Assembly: GCA_963698535.1 (NCBI GenBank)
Contig: CAVORD010000001.1
Span: forward strand, 1,364,001-1,428,000
DNA from: CAVORD01 sp963698535
Lineage (GTDB): Bacteria; Bacteroidota; Bacteroidia; Bacteroidales; VadinHA17
Length of the DNA: 64,000 bases
Direction of reading: 5' to 3'
Part shown: in pieces, positions 20,110 to 28,483 of the stretch
Position numbering within the stretch: the stretch's first letter is position 1
How the letters are laid out: every line of letters starts with the position of its first letter
The notes under the pieces: generated by a model
What the model was told of the DNA's origin: nothing
The model's input: the letters and a program-made list of their open reading frames with translations, nothing else
The model's database searches: none
Translations under genes and position numbers: made by a program

Positions 20110-20955
20110 CTATTTAAGAAAATGCTTTACATTAAAGTGAATGGTTATAGGGAAGACTCCACCCATAACCTCAACGCGACCATTGAAGTCGAGGGTTGAG
20201 AAATCTGACACCAGGACACCCTGCTCAGGAGCAAAGCAATATTCGCCGCTGCCTTTAATGTCACCAATTACAAAAAGCTCACCCTGCTCCGTAGACATAC
20301 TTGACTGTCTTGATCCTGCAAATGTATAAGTAACTGAAAGACAATCATATCCGTTTACCTTCTTATTGCCGGCAATTGTATTCTCTGTTGTTGCATAGAA
20401 AGTGGTGTTTTCGGCATTGTTCTTTATATAGGCTGTATCAACTTCAGTCCACTTATAACCAATCGTGGAGGGTTTCCCGTCGAAATCGGGAAAAAGAAGA
20501 TTAAAGGTGTTGGCAAGGCTTATAACTTCCTGGCCCTGATTCTTATATGATATCTTTTCATCACCCTCCAGGTTGCCTTCTTCTCCAAATTCACTGATTG
20601 TCATTTTGAATGACTTTCCGAACAGAGCAGAGAGGTCTGGATTAACGCTTCCCATCATACCACTCTGGCTTCTGATAAGTGTGTCAAGGGTAATTGTCAG
20701 CTTATATGTGCCATTCACCAGAGGATCTGAAGTAATTGTATAAGCTGTGACCTCTGATGACAGGGCGTCAACGATCTGCCCGTTAAAATCGAGTCGCTGC
20801 TCGGCATCACTGGAATAATGATACTTGTAACTCTTTCCTGTTTCAAATTTATATTTCATAGCCATCGGCCCGGTTTTAGCAACTTTTGTGGTAGAACATC
20901 CGGCAAAAAGTATGACAGAAACAAGAGTGACAATGAGTAGTGATTTAATTTTCAT
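20110..20955 (-). CDS. Lipoprotein of unknown function (DUF6263-like)
   Basis: This is a 281-residue secreted lipoprotein. The signal peptide ends in the lipobox FAGC (residues about 17-20), followed by STTKVAKTG. The mature part is rich in beta-strand patterns and ends SDFSTLDFNGRVEVMGG. It resembles the DUF6263-type Bacteroidota lipoproteins, judged by pattern only. The reading is intact, with start MKIKSLLIVT. It is convergent with xdhC and precedes a small cluster of other envelope genes on the same strand, but the 150-bp gap to the next one carries a terminator, so it is likely a separate unit. No function is known. Confidence 0.65.
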   Translation of the reverse strand: MKIKSLLIVTLVSVILFAGCSTTKVAKTGPMAMKYKFETGKSYKYHYSSDAEQRLDFNGQIVDALSSEVTAYTITSDPLVNGTYKLTITLDTLIRSQSGMMGSVNPDLSALFGKSFKMTISEFGEEGNLEGDEKISYKNQGQEVISLANTFNLLFPDFDGKPSTIGYKWTEVDTAYIKNNAENTTFYATTENTIAGNKKVNGYDCLSVTYTFAGSRQSSMSTEQGELFVIGDIKGSGEYCFAPEQGVLVSDFSTLDFNGRVEVMGGVFPITIHFNVKHFLK

Positions 20956-21026
20956 CTGCTTAAGTTTATTTAGGTTTTATTAATGCATAATAATAATTAG
21001 TTAAGGTAAGAAAAAAGGATCAGAGT

Positions 21027-21062
21027 CAAAAAAAAACGACTCACCATAACTGATGAGTCGTT
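21027..21062 (-). terminator. Rho-independent terminator on the minus strand
   Basis: The stem is AACGACTCA (21035-21043) paired with TGAGTCGTT (21054-21062) with a 10-base loop. Read on the minus strand it is followed by a run of about ten T (21036 down to 21027). It lies at the 3' end of the PepSY-type gene and overlaps the last codons of its present reading, which hints that the true stop is slightly earlier. Confidence 0.8.
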
Positions 21063-21631
21063 CTTAGTCTTATTCTTTTTCTCAATAAAAGAGAAGAAAC
21101 AAGAAGAGGAAGTATTATTCCAATTATTGTAAGAATTGCTCCTCTGCGTGTTATTCCATTTTTTCCTTTAACAATAAAAAGTCCTGTTATTGTAACAAGG
21201 ATAAGGGCAATGCAATAAATATCACTGAACCATTTCCACCACTTTCCCGGGTTATAGTGTAAAAAGTTGAACTGGTAAAAGACAGGTCGCTTGGATATTC
21301 TCTCAACTCTTCCTTCTCCGGTTAAGGTATTGATCTGTATCGATCCGCCTTCTATGAATATATTCAGTTTGTTGCCCGAAGGATAGTAGAAGGTTTTAAA
21401 ATCGGGTGTGCCTGTTGCCGCCTCAACAATTGAAGTCACCTTTTCTTTATCAATATTATCGCGGGTAAAGTCTATTTCCGTTTGAAACGACCTGCCGTCG
21501 ACTATATAGTTTGCGTTGAAATCGTTCTTATGATTCAGGGTAATGCCTGAGATTGCATAAATAAGGGATAGCCCGGCAATCAGATAACCTATATCTCTGT
21601 GGGTGACCCTGTTTAGTTTCGAAAGCTTCAT
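21041..21631 (-). CDS. PepSY-associated transmembrane protein
   Basis: This 196-residue membrane protein has a PepSY_TM layout. A first membrane helix is at residues about 14-30 (GYLIAGLSLIYAISGI), then an extracytoplasmic stretch of about 100 residues, the conserved LHYNPGKWWKWFSDIY segment, and two further helices (ALILVTITGLFIV; AILTIIGIILPLLVSSLL). Such proteins occur beside heme, iron or redox envelope genes; the role here is unknown. The last residues (RLRTTHQLW) overlap a terminator stem, and a one-base shift would end the protein near SSLLFY, so the true C-terminus is uncertain. It probably shares a transcript with the lipoprotein gene upstream at 21693-22221. Confidence 0.75.
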   Translation of the reverse strand: MKLSKLNRVTHRDIGYLIAGLSLIYAISGITLNHKNDFNANYIVDGRSFQTEIDFTRDNIDKEKVTSIVEAATGTPDFKTFYYPSGNKLNIFIEGGSIQINTLTGEGRVERISKRPVFYQFNFLHYNPGKWWKWFSDIYCIALILVTITGLFIVKGKNGITRRGAILTIIGIILPLLVSSLLLRKRIRLRTTHQLW

Positions 21632-21692
21632 ACCAGATTAAAATTAAAGGCCAGGTTTTAGGCCTGACCTTTATATTATATTTCTTTAAATA

Positions 21693-22221
21693 CTATTTAA
21701 CGATGTGACTCTTGTAAGCTATTTTAAAGTTAGCCAGAACAGGTTGAGCAGCTACAGCAGCTTCTGTTTCACAAGCTTCGCCAGCAACTTCTTTCTCTGC
21801 TTCTTCAGCAACTTCAGCAACTTCACCTTCAGCTTTTTCTGCTGTTCCTTCAGCCATTTCAGCCATGTTATGTTCACCTTCTGGTTTTGCAGGTGCCTCA
21901 ACCCTTGTAAGAAGACCTTCAACTGAGATCTCGCTTCCAAGAAGTTCCATTGGGAATTTAGGTGTCTCTTCTCCTGCAGTAATAAGGAGTCTGATATCAG
22001 GGTTCTCTCCTACAATAAACATCTTTTTACCACTATGCTCACAAACATGAACAACCTTACCGGTAATTAACAATGTCTTTACCGTCAAAACTATCGGGGT
22101 TTTCTATAAGTGAAGCAAATTCAACATTTACTGCTTCTTCTGTAGCTACATTATTGCCGGAATTGCCACATGATGTTAGTATGGCTGCAAAAATTACAAT
22201 CGCAAAAATCTTTCTGATCAT
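21693..22221 (-). CDS. Small lipoprotein with OB-like core and Ala/Glu/Lys-rich linker, frameshifted
   Basis: This is an about 176-residue lipoprotein recovered by joining two frames at about 22083. The upstream part from ATG 22221 gives MIRKIFAIVIFAAILTSCG, a signal peptide with lipobox LTSC, and continues to SLIENPDSFDGK. The downstream frame then reads TLLITGKVVHVCEHSGKKM, and the joined sequence resembles small beta-barrel (OB-like) binding proteins. Residues about 100-150 are a low-complexity helix of Ala, Glu and Lys repeats (AEMAEGTAEKAEGEV). It ends NFKIAYKSHIVK. Its orientation and 60-bp spacing suggest an operon with the PepSY-type protein. The function is unknown. Confidence 0.6.
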
Positions 22222-22361
22222 CTCTTTTAAATATTAGCAGGTTATTAATTAATTGTTGTTCATTTGGGAACGCAATATTAATAAAAAATATGATCATTTA
22301 CTCACCCATAGTGCAAAATATTAGCGAGTTCCGGCATGCCAACAGAATTTTATAACTTGTA

Positions 22362-22781
22362 GTGCGAAAATTTCAGGAGGTGGGATTAACAATATATAAT
22401 ATAGCTGATTGGAGTCTGATGCTTTTTCATGGAGCGTTAACCCTTTTTAATATCACCGGGTGGGCAATACCGAAGCTCAGAAAATGGAATCTTGCTCTTC
22501 TTTTACTTACAGGATTTTCATGGTTTGTAATCGGCATATTCAAAGGATTCGGCTACTGCCCTCTTACCGACCTGCACTGGGCCATTCTCGAAAAAGCAGG
22601 TAAGCTGCCGGAGACAAACTCATATATATCCTTTTTTCTGGAACGCCTCTTTAATATCCATCCATCATTAGAACTGGTTGACAGTGTAACACTCATCTCC
22701 TTCTCACTGGCCCTTGGCCTTTCCGTTGGTTTCAACTATATGGATTACAAGAATATGGGATTTAGCTTCAAAAAAAACTGA
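22362..22781 (+). CDS. DUF2784 family membrane protein
   Basis: This is a 139-residue small integral membrane protein with four hydrophobic stretches and the family-typical sequence FKGFGYCPLTDLHW (residues about 65-78). It likely starts at GTG 22362. No ATG is available upstream in frame, and an internal GTG a few codons in would also fit. The function of DUF2784 proteins is unknown. It lies 64 bp upstream of the yceI-like gene on the same strand, and the spacer from the divergent lipoprotein gene (about 140 bp) shows no clear promoter box. Confidence 0.7.
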   Translation: MRKFQEVGLTIYNIADWSLMLFHGALTLFNITGWAIPKLRKWNLALLLLTGFSWFVIGIFKGFGYCPLTDLHWAILEKAGKLPETNSYISFFLERLFNIHPSLELVDSVTLISFSLALGLSVGFNYMDYKNMGFSFKKN

Positions 22782-22844
22782 CCCCACCAATGATCTTTTT
22801 CCCGATCTGTTTGTTAGATAAGAAATAAACAGAAAAGGAATATT

Positions 22845-23414
22845 ATGAAAAGACTACTAACATTTATTGTATTTTTTGCAATTACAGCAGTTTTCACTGT
22901 TTCAGGTCAGACAATAAATGCAGATAAAAATCTGTCGAAACTGGTTTGGACAGGCAAGAAGGTATCTGGTTCACATACCGGTACTATCAATCTTAAAGAA
23001 GGTACATTCAAAGTTGAAAAAAACCGAATAGTAAGCGGAAAGTTTTTGATCGACATGACCACAATTGTTAACAACGATCTTGAAGGCAACTGGAAGGAAA
23101 GACTTGAAGGCCACCTAAGGTCGGAAGATTTCTTCAGTGTTGAGAAATTCAACACAACAACACTTCTTATTGAATCATCCACAGAATTTATGTCAGGCAA
23201 AGCAGAAGTCTCCGGTAAACTGACAATTAAAGGGATGACCCATCCTGTTAAGTTTGCTGTTGTTCAGGCTGATGGCAAATATAAGGCTCTCGTAACAGTA
23301 GATCGTACTCTATACGACATACGTTACGGATCCGGAAAATTCTTCAGTAACCTGGGCGATAACATGATAGACGACATGTTCACGCTGGATGTAACAATAG
23401 TACCGGCCAAATAA
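22845..23414 (+). CDS. YceI family periplasmic lipid-binding protein
   Basis: This is a 189-residue secreted protein. A signal peptide (MKRLLTFIVFFAITAVFTVSG) precedes a single YceI lipocalin-like barrel: NLSKLVWTGKKVSGSHTG, LKEGTFKVEKNRIVSGKFLIDM, HLRSEDFFSVEKFNT and KLTIKGMTHPVKFAV are the canonical repeats. YceI proteins bind isoprenoid or fatty-acid-like molecules in the periplasm. The reading is complete and is followed 38 bp later by a strong terminator, so it is the last gene of its unit. The ATG follows an AAAAGGA ribosome site. Confidence 0.88.
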   Translation: MKRLLTFIVFFAITAVFTVSGQTINADKNLSKLVWTGKKVSGSHTGTINLKEGTFKVEKNRIVSGKFLIDMTTIVNNDLEGNWKERLEGHLRSEDFFSVEKFNTTTLLIESSTEFMSGKAEVSGKLTIKGMTHPVKFAVVQADGKYKALVTVDRTLYDIRYGSGKFFSNLGDNMIDDMFTLDVTIVPAK

Positions 23415-23452
23415 CCAATATCGAATATATCGGCTCTTGAATAAGAGCAATA

Positions 23453-23486
23453 AGAGAGGGGTTCTACAAGTGTGGAACCCCTCTCT
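23453..23486 (+). terminator. Strong hairpin terminator after the yceI-like gene
   Basis: A perfect 12-bp stem AGAGAGGGGTTC (23453-23464) pairs with GAACCCCTCTCT (23475-23486) around a 10-base loop, followed by GTTTG. A smaller GCTCTT-GAAT-AAGAGC hairpin stands just before it. Confidence 0.75.
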
Positions 23487-23508
23487 GTTTGAACAAAAAG
23501 CATAATTG

Positions 23509-23672
23509 TTGCATATATTAAATTATTTCCTACTTTTATTCCGCCTTTTGGCAGGCAGGGGAAGTATAATATGGGTCGAATTTTCACCTACTTGTAACAT
23601 CCTGCATCAAAGATGTTTAACCTAAAAATCGAACAAAGAAAGGGGGAGTGTTCCAAAAGGAAGGACCCCTCC
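23509..23672 (+). promoter_or_regulatory. Promoter and structured leader of the OmpP1-like gene
   Basis: TTG (23509-23511), a 19-bp spacer and TACTTTTA (23531-23538) resemble a Bacteroidota promoter, with seven of eight matches to TAnnTTTG. The inferred transcript would carry a leader of about 160 bases containing a hairpin near 23642-23672, in which GGGG pairs with CCCC and TTCC-AAAA-GGAA forms the tip. The leader ends with no strong ribosome site, as is usual in this phylum. Nothing in it could be matched to a known riboswitch. Confidence 0.4.
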
Positions 23673-23702
23673 AAGAATTGTTAAACTAAACAAAACTTAT
23701 CT

Positions 23703-25338
23703 ATGAAAAAGTTGTTTATGACCATTGCTGCCGTTGTTATGACAGGCAGTCTATTTGCTGGCGGACTGGTAACTAACACTAACCAGAGTGCCTTGTTTAC
23801 AAGACTACAGTCGCGTAATGCCTCGACTGTGATCGACGCTGTTTATTACAACCCGGCAGGTCTTACAAAACTGGAGGATGGATTTCATTTCAGCCTGAAC
23901 AACCAGACAATCGGGCAGACAAAGACCATCACAACAACTTATCCTTATTTAGCAGGAAGTCCTGTTGAGTATGTAGGTACTGTAAGTGCTCCTGTATTTC
24001 CGAGTGTTTATGCTGCTTTTAAAACAGGTAAGATGGCTTTCTCAGCGGGTTTCAACCCAATTGGTGGTGGTGGCGGTGCCAAGTATGACAATGGTCTTCC
24101 ATCATTTGAAATGAGTATTGGCAGACCTGGTTCCTGCACTACAGGGTCAGTTGGCTCCTCTTGCACCTCTGGTACCAGGTATTACAAACATTTCAGCCTA
24201 TAATGCCAACATCTTCTTCGAAGGTAGTTCAGTCTATTTCGGATATCAGGCTAACTTCAGTTATGAGATCAATGATATGATCTCTGTTGGTGTTGGTGCC
24301 AGATTGTGACTGCAAAAAACACATACCAGGGCTTCATTAAGGATGTTAGCGTAAATCCAATTACCCTGCTTTTGGAACTCAGTACACAGGGGGATGGTTC
24401 GGCAAAAGCTATCTCAGATGGGTGTTGCATCCCTTCAGGGATTACCAGCAAGTGCAACATCTGCTGCTGGTGGATTAAACGCTGCTGTTACAGGTGCTTC
24501 CATCTGCAACGCCATTAATGGTAGCCGCTGCAACTGTTGCTCGATGCTAAAACAAATGTTGAGCTGCCGGTATAATGCAGCCGGAATGACAATCGGAATA
24601 GCTTCTGCAAGCCTGACCGGGGTTGCTCCTGTTTTACATCAAATGCCAACCAGATGACAGGTTATGCAGCTGCACACAGACACTATGCTGATGCAGAAGA
24701 GACAGGATCAGGATTTACACCTATCATCTCTGTTAACTTTTCACCATGGAGAATCTTAACATAGCCCTTAAGTATGAATTCCAGACCAAACTAGAGCTTA
24801 CCCAGACCGTGATTCTGACGGAAAGGAGCAGGCGGAATGTTTGTTGATGGCAAGAGGTTATTGCCGATATGCCAGCAATGTCTGGCTGTTGGTGTTGAGT
24901 ACAAGCCTATGGATAAACTTATGGCTACAGGTAGTTTTAACTACTATTTCGACAAGAATGTTGACTATGACGGAAGCGAGTCACTCGATATTAATAAAAT
25001 TGACAAGAACTTTATTGAGCTTGGCTTAGGTGTACAGTATGCCGTTAGCGATGCTATCAGGGTATCTGCAGGTTATCTGAAGACTATTACAGGTGTTAAC
25101 GATACTGTATCAGAGCGATCTTAAGTATTCTCTGAATACCAATTCATTCGGTGGTGGACTGGGTATCCGTCTGTCTCCAATGATCGATCTTAACCTTGGC
25201 GGATCATACACAATGTATCAGGAAGGTTCGAGAGATTATGAATGGAATCTTGCAGGATCAGGACTTATGGTTCCCGCAACCGACACTTACCTTACAAAAA
25301 CATGGGTTGTTTCAGCAGGTCTGAATTTCAGCTTCTAA
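23703..25338 (+). CDS. OmpP1/FadL/TodX-type outer-membrane transport protein, heavily frameshifted
   Basis: This is an outer-membrane barrel of the FadL family, which moves hydrophobic compounds. The signal peptide (MKKLFMTIAAVVMTGSLFAGG) is followed by family sequence TNQSALFTRLQSRNAS and VIDAVYYNPAGLTKL, and the last strand ends WVVSAGLNFSF at 25338. At least five shifts (about 24115, 24303, two or more between 24390 and 24840, and 25110) break it. The frames between carry barrel-like text (SVYFGYQANFSYEIND; GLGVQYAVSDAIRVSAGYL). The reconstructed length is about 545 residues. The central part (24390-24840) contains an unusual Cys-rich or Ala-rich stretch depending on frame, and cannot be read with confidence. 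A terminator follows. Confidence 0.78.
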
Positions 25339-25356
25339 TTATAAGGTATATAAAAC

Positions 25357-25388
25357 AAAAAAGCGCTCTGTATTCAGGGCGCTTTTTT
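25357..25388 (+). terminator. Rho-independent terminator after the OmpP1-like gene
   Basis: AAAAAAGCGCTCTG (25357-25370) pairs with CAGGGCGCTTTTTT (25375-25388) around a TATT loop, and ends in a T run. The A and T tracts on both sides make it usable in both directions. Confidence 0.85.
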
Positions 25389-25457
25389 TATTGGTTGCCA
25401 GTGACTGGGTATCCAGTAGTTGTGATGTGTGGTACTAAGGAACATTGATAACCTCTT

Positions 25458-25556
25458 AACGCCATAACAACATAACGCCATAACATCATACTTGTCCGCC
25501 GTAGTCACGCCAAGGCGTGACGAAGGTGGAACGCCATAACATCATAACGCCATAAC
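25458..25556. repeat. Four 16-bp AACGCCATAAC units around a long hairpin
   Basis: The unit AACGCCATAACAWCAT occurs at 25458-25473, 25474-25489, 25530-25545 and, cut short, 25546-25556. Between the two pairs lies a hairpin: TCCGCC (25495-25500) with GGTGGA (25525-25530), and GTCACGCC (25504-25511) with GGCGTGAC (25514-25521) around an AA tip. The block ends exactly at the stop of the minus-strand gene 25557-26246. It is intergenic, with no coding sense, and looks like a mobile palindromic repeat with short direct repeats. Confidence 0.75.
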
Positions 25557-26246
25557 CTATTTAATAATCCCCCTTACTTTCAGGTTATTCATCGCCAACG
25601 TTGCTCCCGGAGAACGAAGGGATGCAAGTTCATTAATATACCTCTCATAACCTTTACTGTCTCCTTCTTCTCTGGCTATTTCAATAAGGACAGAATAGAG
25701 AGCTGCCTCATACATATGCCCCGAACCTCTTATCTTTTCAAGTATTGACTCAAACTCAGTTATAGCATTTGCAACAGCACCATCATCAATAAACTTGTAA
25801 GCATTATCAATCCTTTGATTAAGGCCATTATCGAGCACAATGCCATAGATAGAAATACAGTTGTCGTCACAACCCTCAATGATATTGATCCATGGTGTAC
25901 CCTCGGGCAGGCCATCAAATGTAAGTGTGAACAATACCTTCTCTCCTATGGTCGCGAATATATAATTTTCAGGGCATTCCGGCATTCCCATTACATTCTC
26001 TAGCTTGAGAGATCTGCCGCCAGGGAGCACGATCTTCGTCCCTTTATCTATACAAAAGGCTCCCCCCTCCCTGAAATTGGTCAGTTCCAGCCTAACAACT
26101 GTTGCCTTTTCACTCTGGGTTATTGATTTTAATTCAAGTGTCTCATGGCTCTTCAGCAGGAAATTGGGTTTCTCAACAACCTGACTTTGCATTGCAGGTC
26201 CGGTTAATAAATTAGATATGATCAGAGTAAATATGTACCGTTTCAT
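25557..26246 (-). CDS. Secreted protein of unknown function
   Basis: This is a 229-residue protein with an N-terminal signal-like segment (MKRYIFTLIISNLLTGPAMQSQ). The first 150 residues have beta-strand character with paired cysteines (GGAFCIDKG; MPECPENY; IEGCDDNCISIYG). The C-terminal 75 residues are helical and resemble a TPR-like repeat (NAYKFIDDGAVANAITEFESI). No family could be named. It is convergent with the OmpP1-like gene across a repeat block and divergent from the phosphate operon, 145 bp away. The Pho-box-like repeats in that spacer could also affect it. Confidence 0.6.
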   Translation of the reverse strand: MKRYIFTLIISNLLTGPAMQSQVVEKPNFLLKSHETLELKSITQSEKATVVRLELTNFREGGAFCIDKGTKIVLPGGRSLKLENVMGMPECPENYIFATIGEKVLFTLTFDGLPEGTPWINIIEGCDDNCISIYGIVLDNGLNQRIDNAYKFIDDGAVANAITEFESILEKIRGSGHMYEAALYSVLIEIAREEGDSKGYERYINELASLRSPGATLAMNNLKVRGIIK

Positions 26247-26306
26247 TATTAGCTATTTATCTGCTACCTCCTTCGATCGGAGGGGATGGCAGCAATTCTG
26301 ACACAA

Positions 26307-26344
26307 TGTAACACTTTTGTAATATTTTTGTCACAAGATTGTAA
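26307..26344 (+). promoter_or_regulatory. Pho-box-like array: four TGTMA repeats spaced 11 bp
   Basis: TGTAA (26307-26311), TGTAA (26318-26322), TGTCA (26329-26333) and TGTAA (26340-26344) are spaced exactly 11 bp apart, the period of PhoB/PhoP binding sites in other phyla. A -7-like AATCTTTG (26356-26363; consensus TAnnTTTG) follows 11 bp after the last unit, about 30 bp before the porin ATG. The array overlaps a CTTTTGTAAT/ATTACAAAAG inverted pair (26314-26323 and 26344-26353). The response regulator encoded at the end of this operon is the obvious candidate to bind here. Confidence 0.7.
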
Positions 26345-26391
26345 TTACAAAAGAGAATCTTTGCAGAAGTAAATTTAAACAGAAACATATA

Positions 26392-27384
26392 ATGAAAAAA
26401 GGAGACAAGATTTTTTCGGCTATGTTTATTGCAGGGTTGTTAATTTTCATCCCTTTAAGTGCGCAGGAAGAAGAATTTAAACCTTCCGGCAAACCAACAA
26501 TAACCATATTCAGTAATTTTAACACAGGCTTTTCTGACGGAGGCACATCAACTGCTTTCGCCATCGAGCGTGCTTATCTTGGGTATGAGCACAATTTTTC
26601 GAAACAATTTTCGGCAAAGGTACAATTTGATGTAGGCGACCCCGGGGTAGGCAAACACAATATGTCGGCATTTGTTAAGAATGCCTATCTTCAGTACAAA
26701 AACGGGGATATGACCGTAGGATTTGGTATGATCACCACCAATTATTTTAAGCTTCAGGAAAAATTATTCAATTACAGGTTCCTTGAAAAACCATTTCAGG
26801 ATCTTAATAAAATTCACTCAAGTGCAGACATCGGGATCTCAATAAGCTATAAAATGGGAAGTTTTGCAGAAGCCGACCTGATGGTTGTCAACGGGGAAGG
26901 TTATAAGAATGTACAAAAAGATTCTACATATAATATAGCCGGAGGGATAAACCTATTCCCTTTCGAAGGTATGGTCCTTAGAGCAGGGTACGATTTTACA
27001 CCCGGCGAAATTGTTCAGAAAACAGCTACGTTTTTTGGAAGTTATGGCTTCGGACCGGCTCGTCTGGGTATCGAATACACCTTCCAGAACAACTTCGGTG
27101 GTGTTGAGGGCAAAAACATTGGTGGTTACAACATAACCGGAGAAGTTGAAGTATCAAAGAAGGTAGCCATTTACGGAAGATACGATAACACTGGTTCAGA
27201 TATTCTGGCCGGCGATACCGATCCGTGGAATATCGCAAATGATGGTAGCTATCTTATGACCGGCTTCGATTACAGTCCGGTTAAGGGTGTGAGAATATCG
27301 CCCAATTACAGAGTTGTGATGCCTGAGGAGGCAACACAAAGTAATCTTTCGATGTTCATGGTAAACGTTGAAGTGAAATTTTAA
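26392..27384 (+). CDS. Phosphate-selective porin (OprO/OprP-like)
   Basis: This is a 330-residue outer-membrane porin with a signal peptide (MKKGDKIFSAMFIAGLLIFIP, cleavage near LSAQE) and repeated amphipathic strands ending ...FMVNVEVKF, a typical C-terminal barrel strand with a terminal Phe. The family assignment to OprO/P-like porins rests on overall barrel pattern and on position: the pst genes follow directly. It probably admits phosphate across the outer membrane. It starts just downstream of the Pho-box-like array and is 27 bp before pstS. It has no frameshift. Confidence 0.8.
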   Translation: MKKGDKIFSAMFIAGLLIFIPLSAQEEEFKPSGKPTITIFSNFNTGFSDGGTSTAFAIERAYLGYEHNFSKQFSAKVQFDVGDPGVGKHNMSAFVKNAYLQYKNGDMTVGFGMITTNYFKLQEKLFNYRFLEKPFQDLNKIHSSADIGISISYKMGSFAEADLMVVNGEGYKNVQKDSTYNIAGGINLFPFEGMVLRAGYDFTPGEIVQKTATFFGSYGFGPARLGIEYTFQNNFGGVEGKNIGGYNITGEVEVSKKVAIYGRYDNTGSDILAGDTDPWNIANDGSYLMTGFDYSPVKGVRISPNYRVVMPEEATQSNLSMFMVNVEVKF

Positions 27385-27411
27385 AACAGTATTTAATAAA
27401 ACAGACCAAAA

Positions 27412-28469
27412 ATGAAAAAATTAGCAATTTTTATCCTCCTTGCAGTAGTAGCGATCTCCTGCAATTCAACTGGCGGGAAGACAGAAAAAACATCAGATGT
27501 TCAGCTAACAGCCGCTGGTGCGACTTTCCCTATGCCATATTACAATCTGGCTTTTAAAAAGTATTCTGAACTACATGGTACCGAAATAACATACGGCGGT
27601 ATCGGTTCAGGCGGCGGTATACGGAGCCTTAAAGACCAGGTTGTTGACTTCGGAGCATCAGATGCATTCCTGTCTGATTCGGAACTGGCAGAAATTGGTT
27701 CGGATGTAATTCACATCCCGACTTGCCTTGGTGCAGTGGTTATTGCCTATAACCTTCCAGGGGTTAATGAGTTGAACCTGACCCCGGAACTTCTGGAAGG
27801 AATATTCATGGGAAAGATCACCAAATGGAACGATAAGGCCATTTCATCTGTAAATGAGGGAGTAGCTCTTGCCGGACATGAATATTACGGTGGTATACCG
27901 GTCGGATGGCAGCGGAACTACTTATATTTTCAGTGACTATATGTCAAAGATAAGCGAGAAATGGGCAACAGAATTAGGAACCTCAAAAAGTCTTAACTGG
28001 CCGGCTGGTATAGGTGCAAAGGGAAATCCCGGAGTTGCCGGTACAATAAGTCAGAGTGAAGGAACTATCGGATATATAGGTTCAGAATATGCGTTTGCAC
28101 AAAGCATCTCATTTGCATCCCTTAAAAACCTGGCAGGCAACTTCATCAAACCCAGTCTTAGAGAGCGTGAGTGCTGCCGCACAGGGTGATATCCCTGCCG
28201 ACACAAGGGTGATGATAACCAACTCGGCAGCAGAGATGGCATATCCAATAAGCGGATTCACCTGGATCATACTTTATCGTGAGCAGGCCTACAATAACAG
28301 AACTGAGAATCAGGCAAAAGCTACTGTTGAACTCCTCGAGTGGATGCTCGGAGCTGATGCACAGGCGATAGCGATGAGTGTTAACTATGCAGCCCTTCCG
28401 GCAGATGCAGCCTCCAAAGCTCTCGATCTGATAAAAACTGTTACCTTTAATGGCAAGGAACTTAAGTAG
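27412..28469 (+). CDS. pstS: PstS, phosphate ABC transporter substrate-binding lipoprotein, frameshifted
   Basis: PstS is the periplasmic phosphate-binding protein. The lipobox is in VVAISCN (residues about 12-18). Phosphate-site sequences are AAGATFPMPYYNLAF, GIGSGGGIRSL and, in the next frame, YRSDGSGTTYIFSDY. Two shifts break it: one near 27865 (the continuation begins LPDMNITVVYRS) and one near 28157 (continuation LESVSAAAQGDIPADTR). The end reads YPISGFTWIILY ... TFNGKELK at 28469. The total of about 352 residues is normal for PstS. It precedes pstC by 14 bp. Confidence 0.9.
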
Positions 28470-28483
28470 AAATATAATCATCG

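Noticed and set aside
25458..25556. CRISPR array
   Set aside because: The 16-bp units are too short, there are no unique 30-bp spacers, and no cas gene is present.
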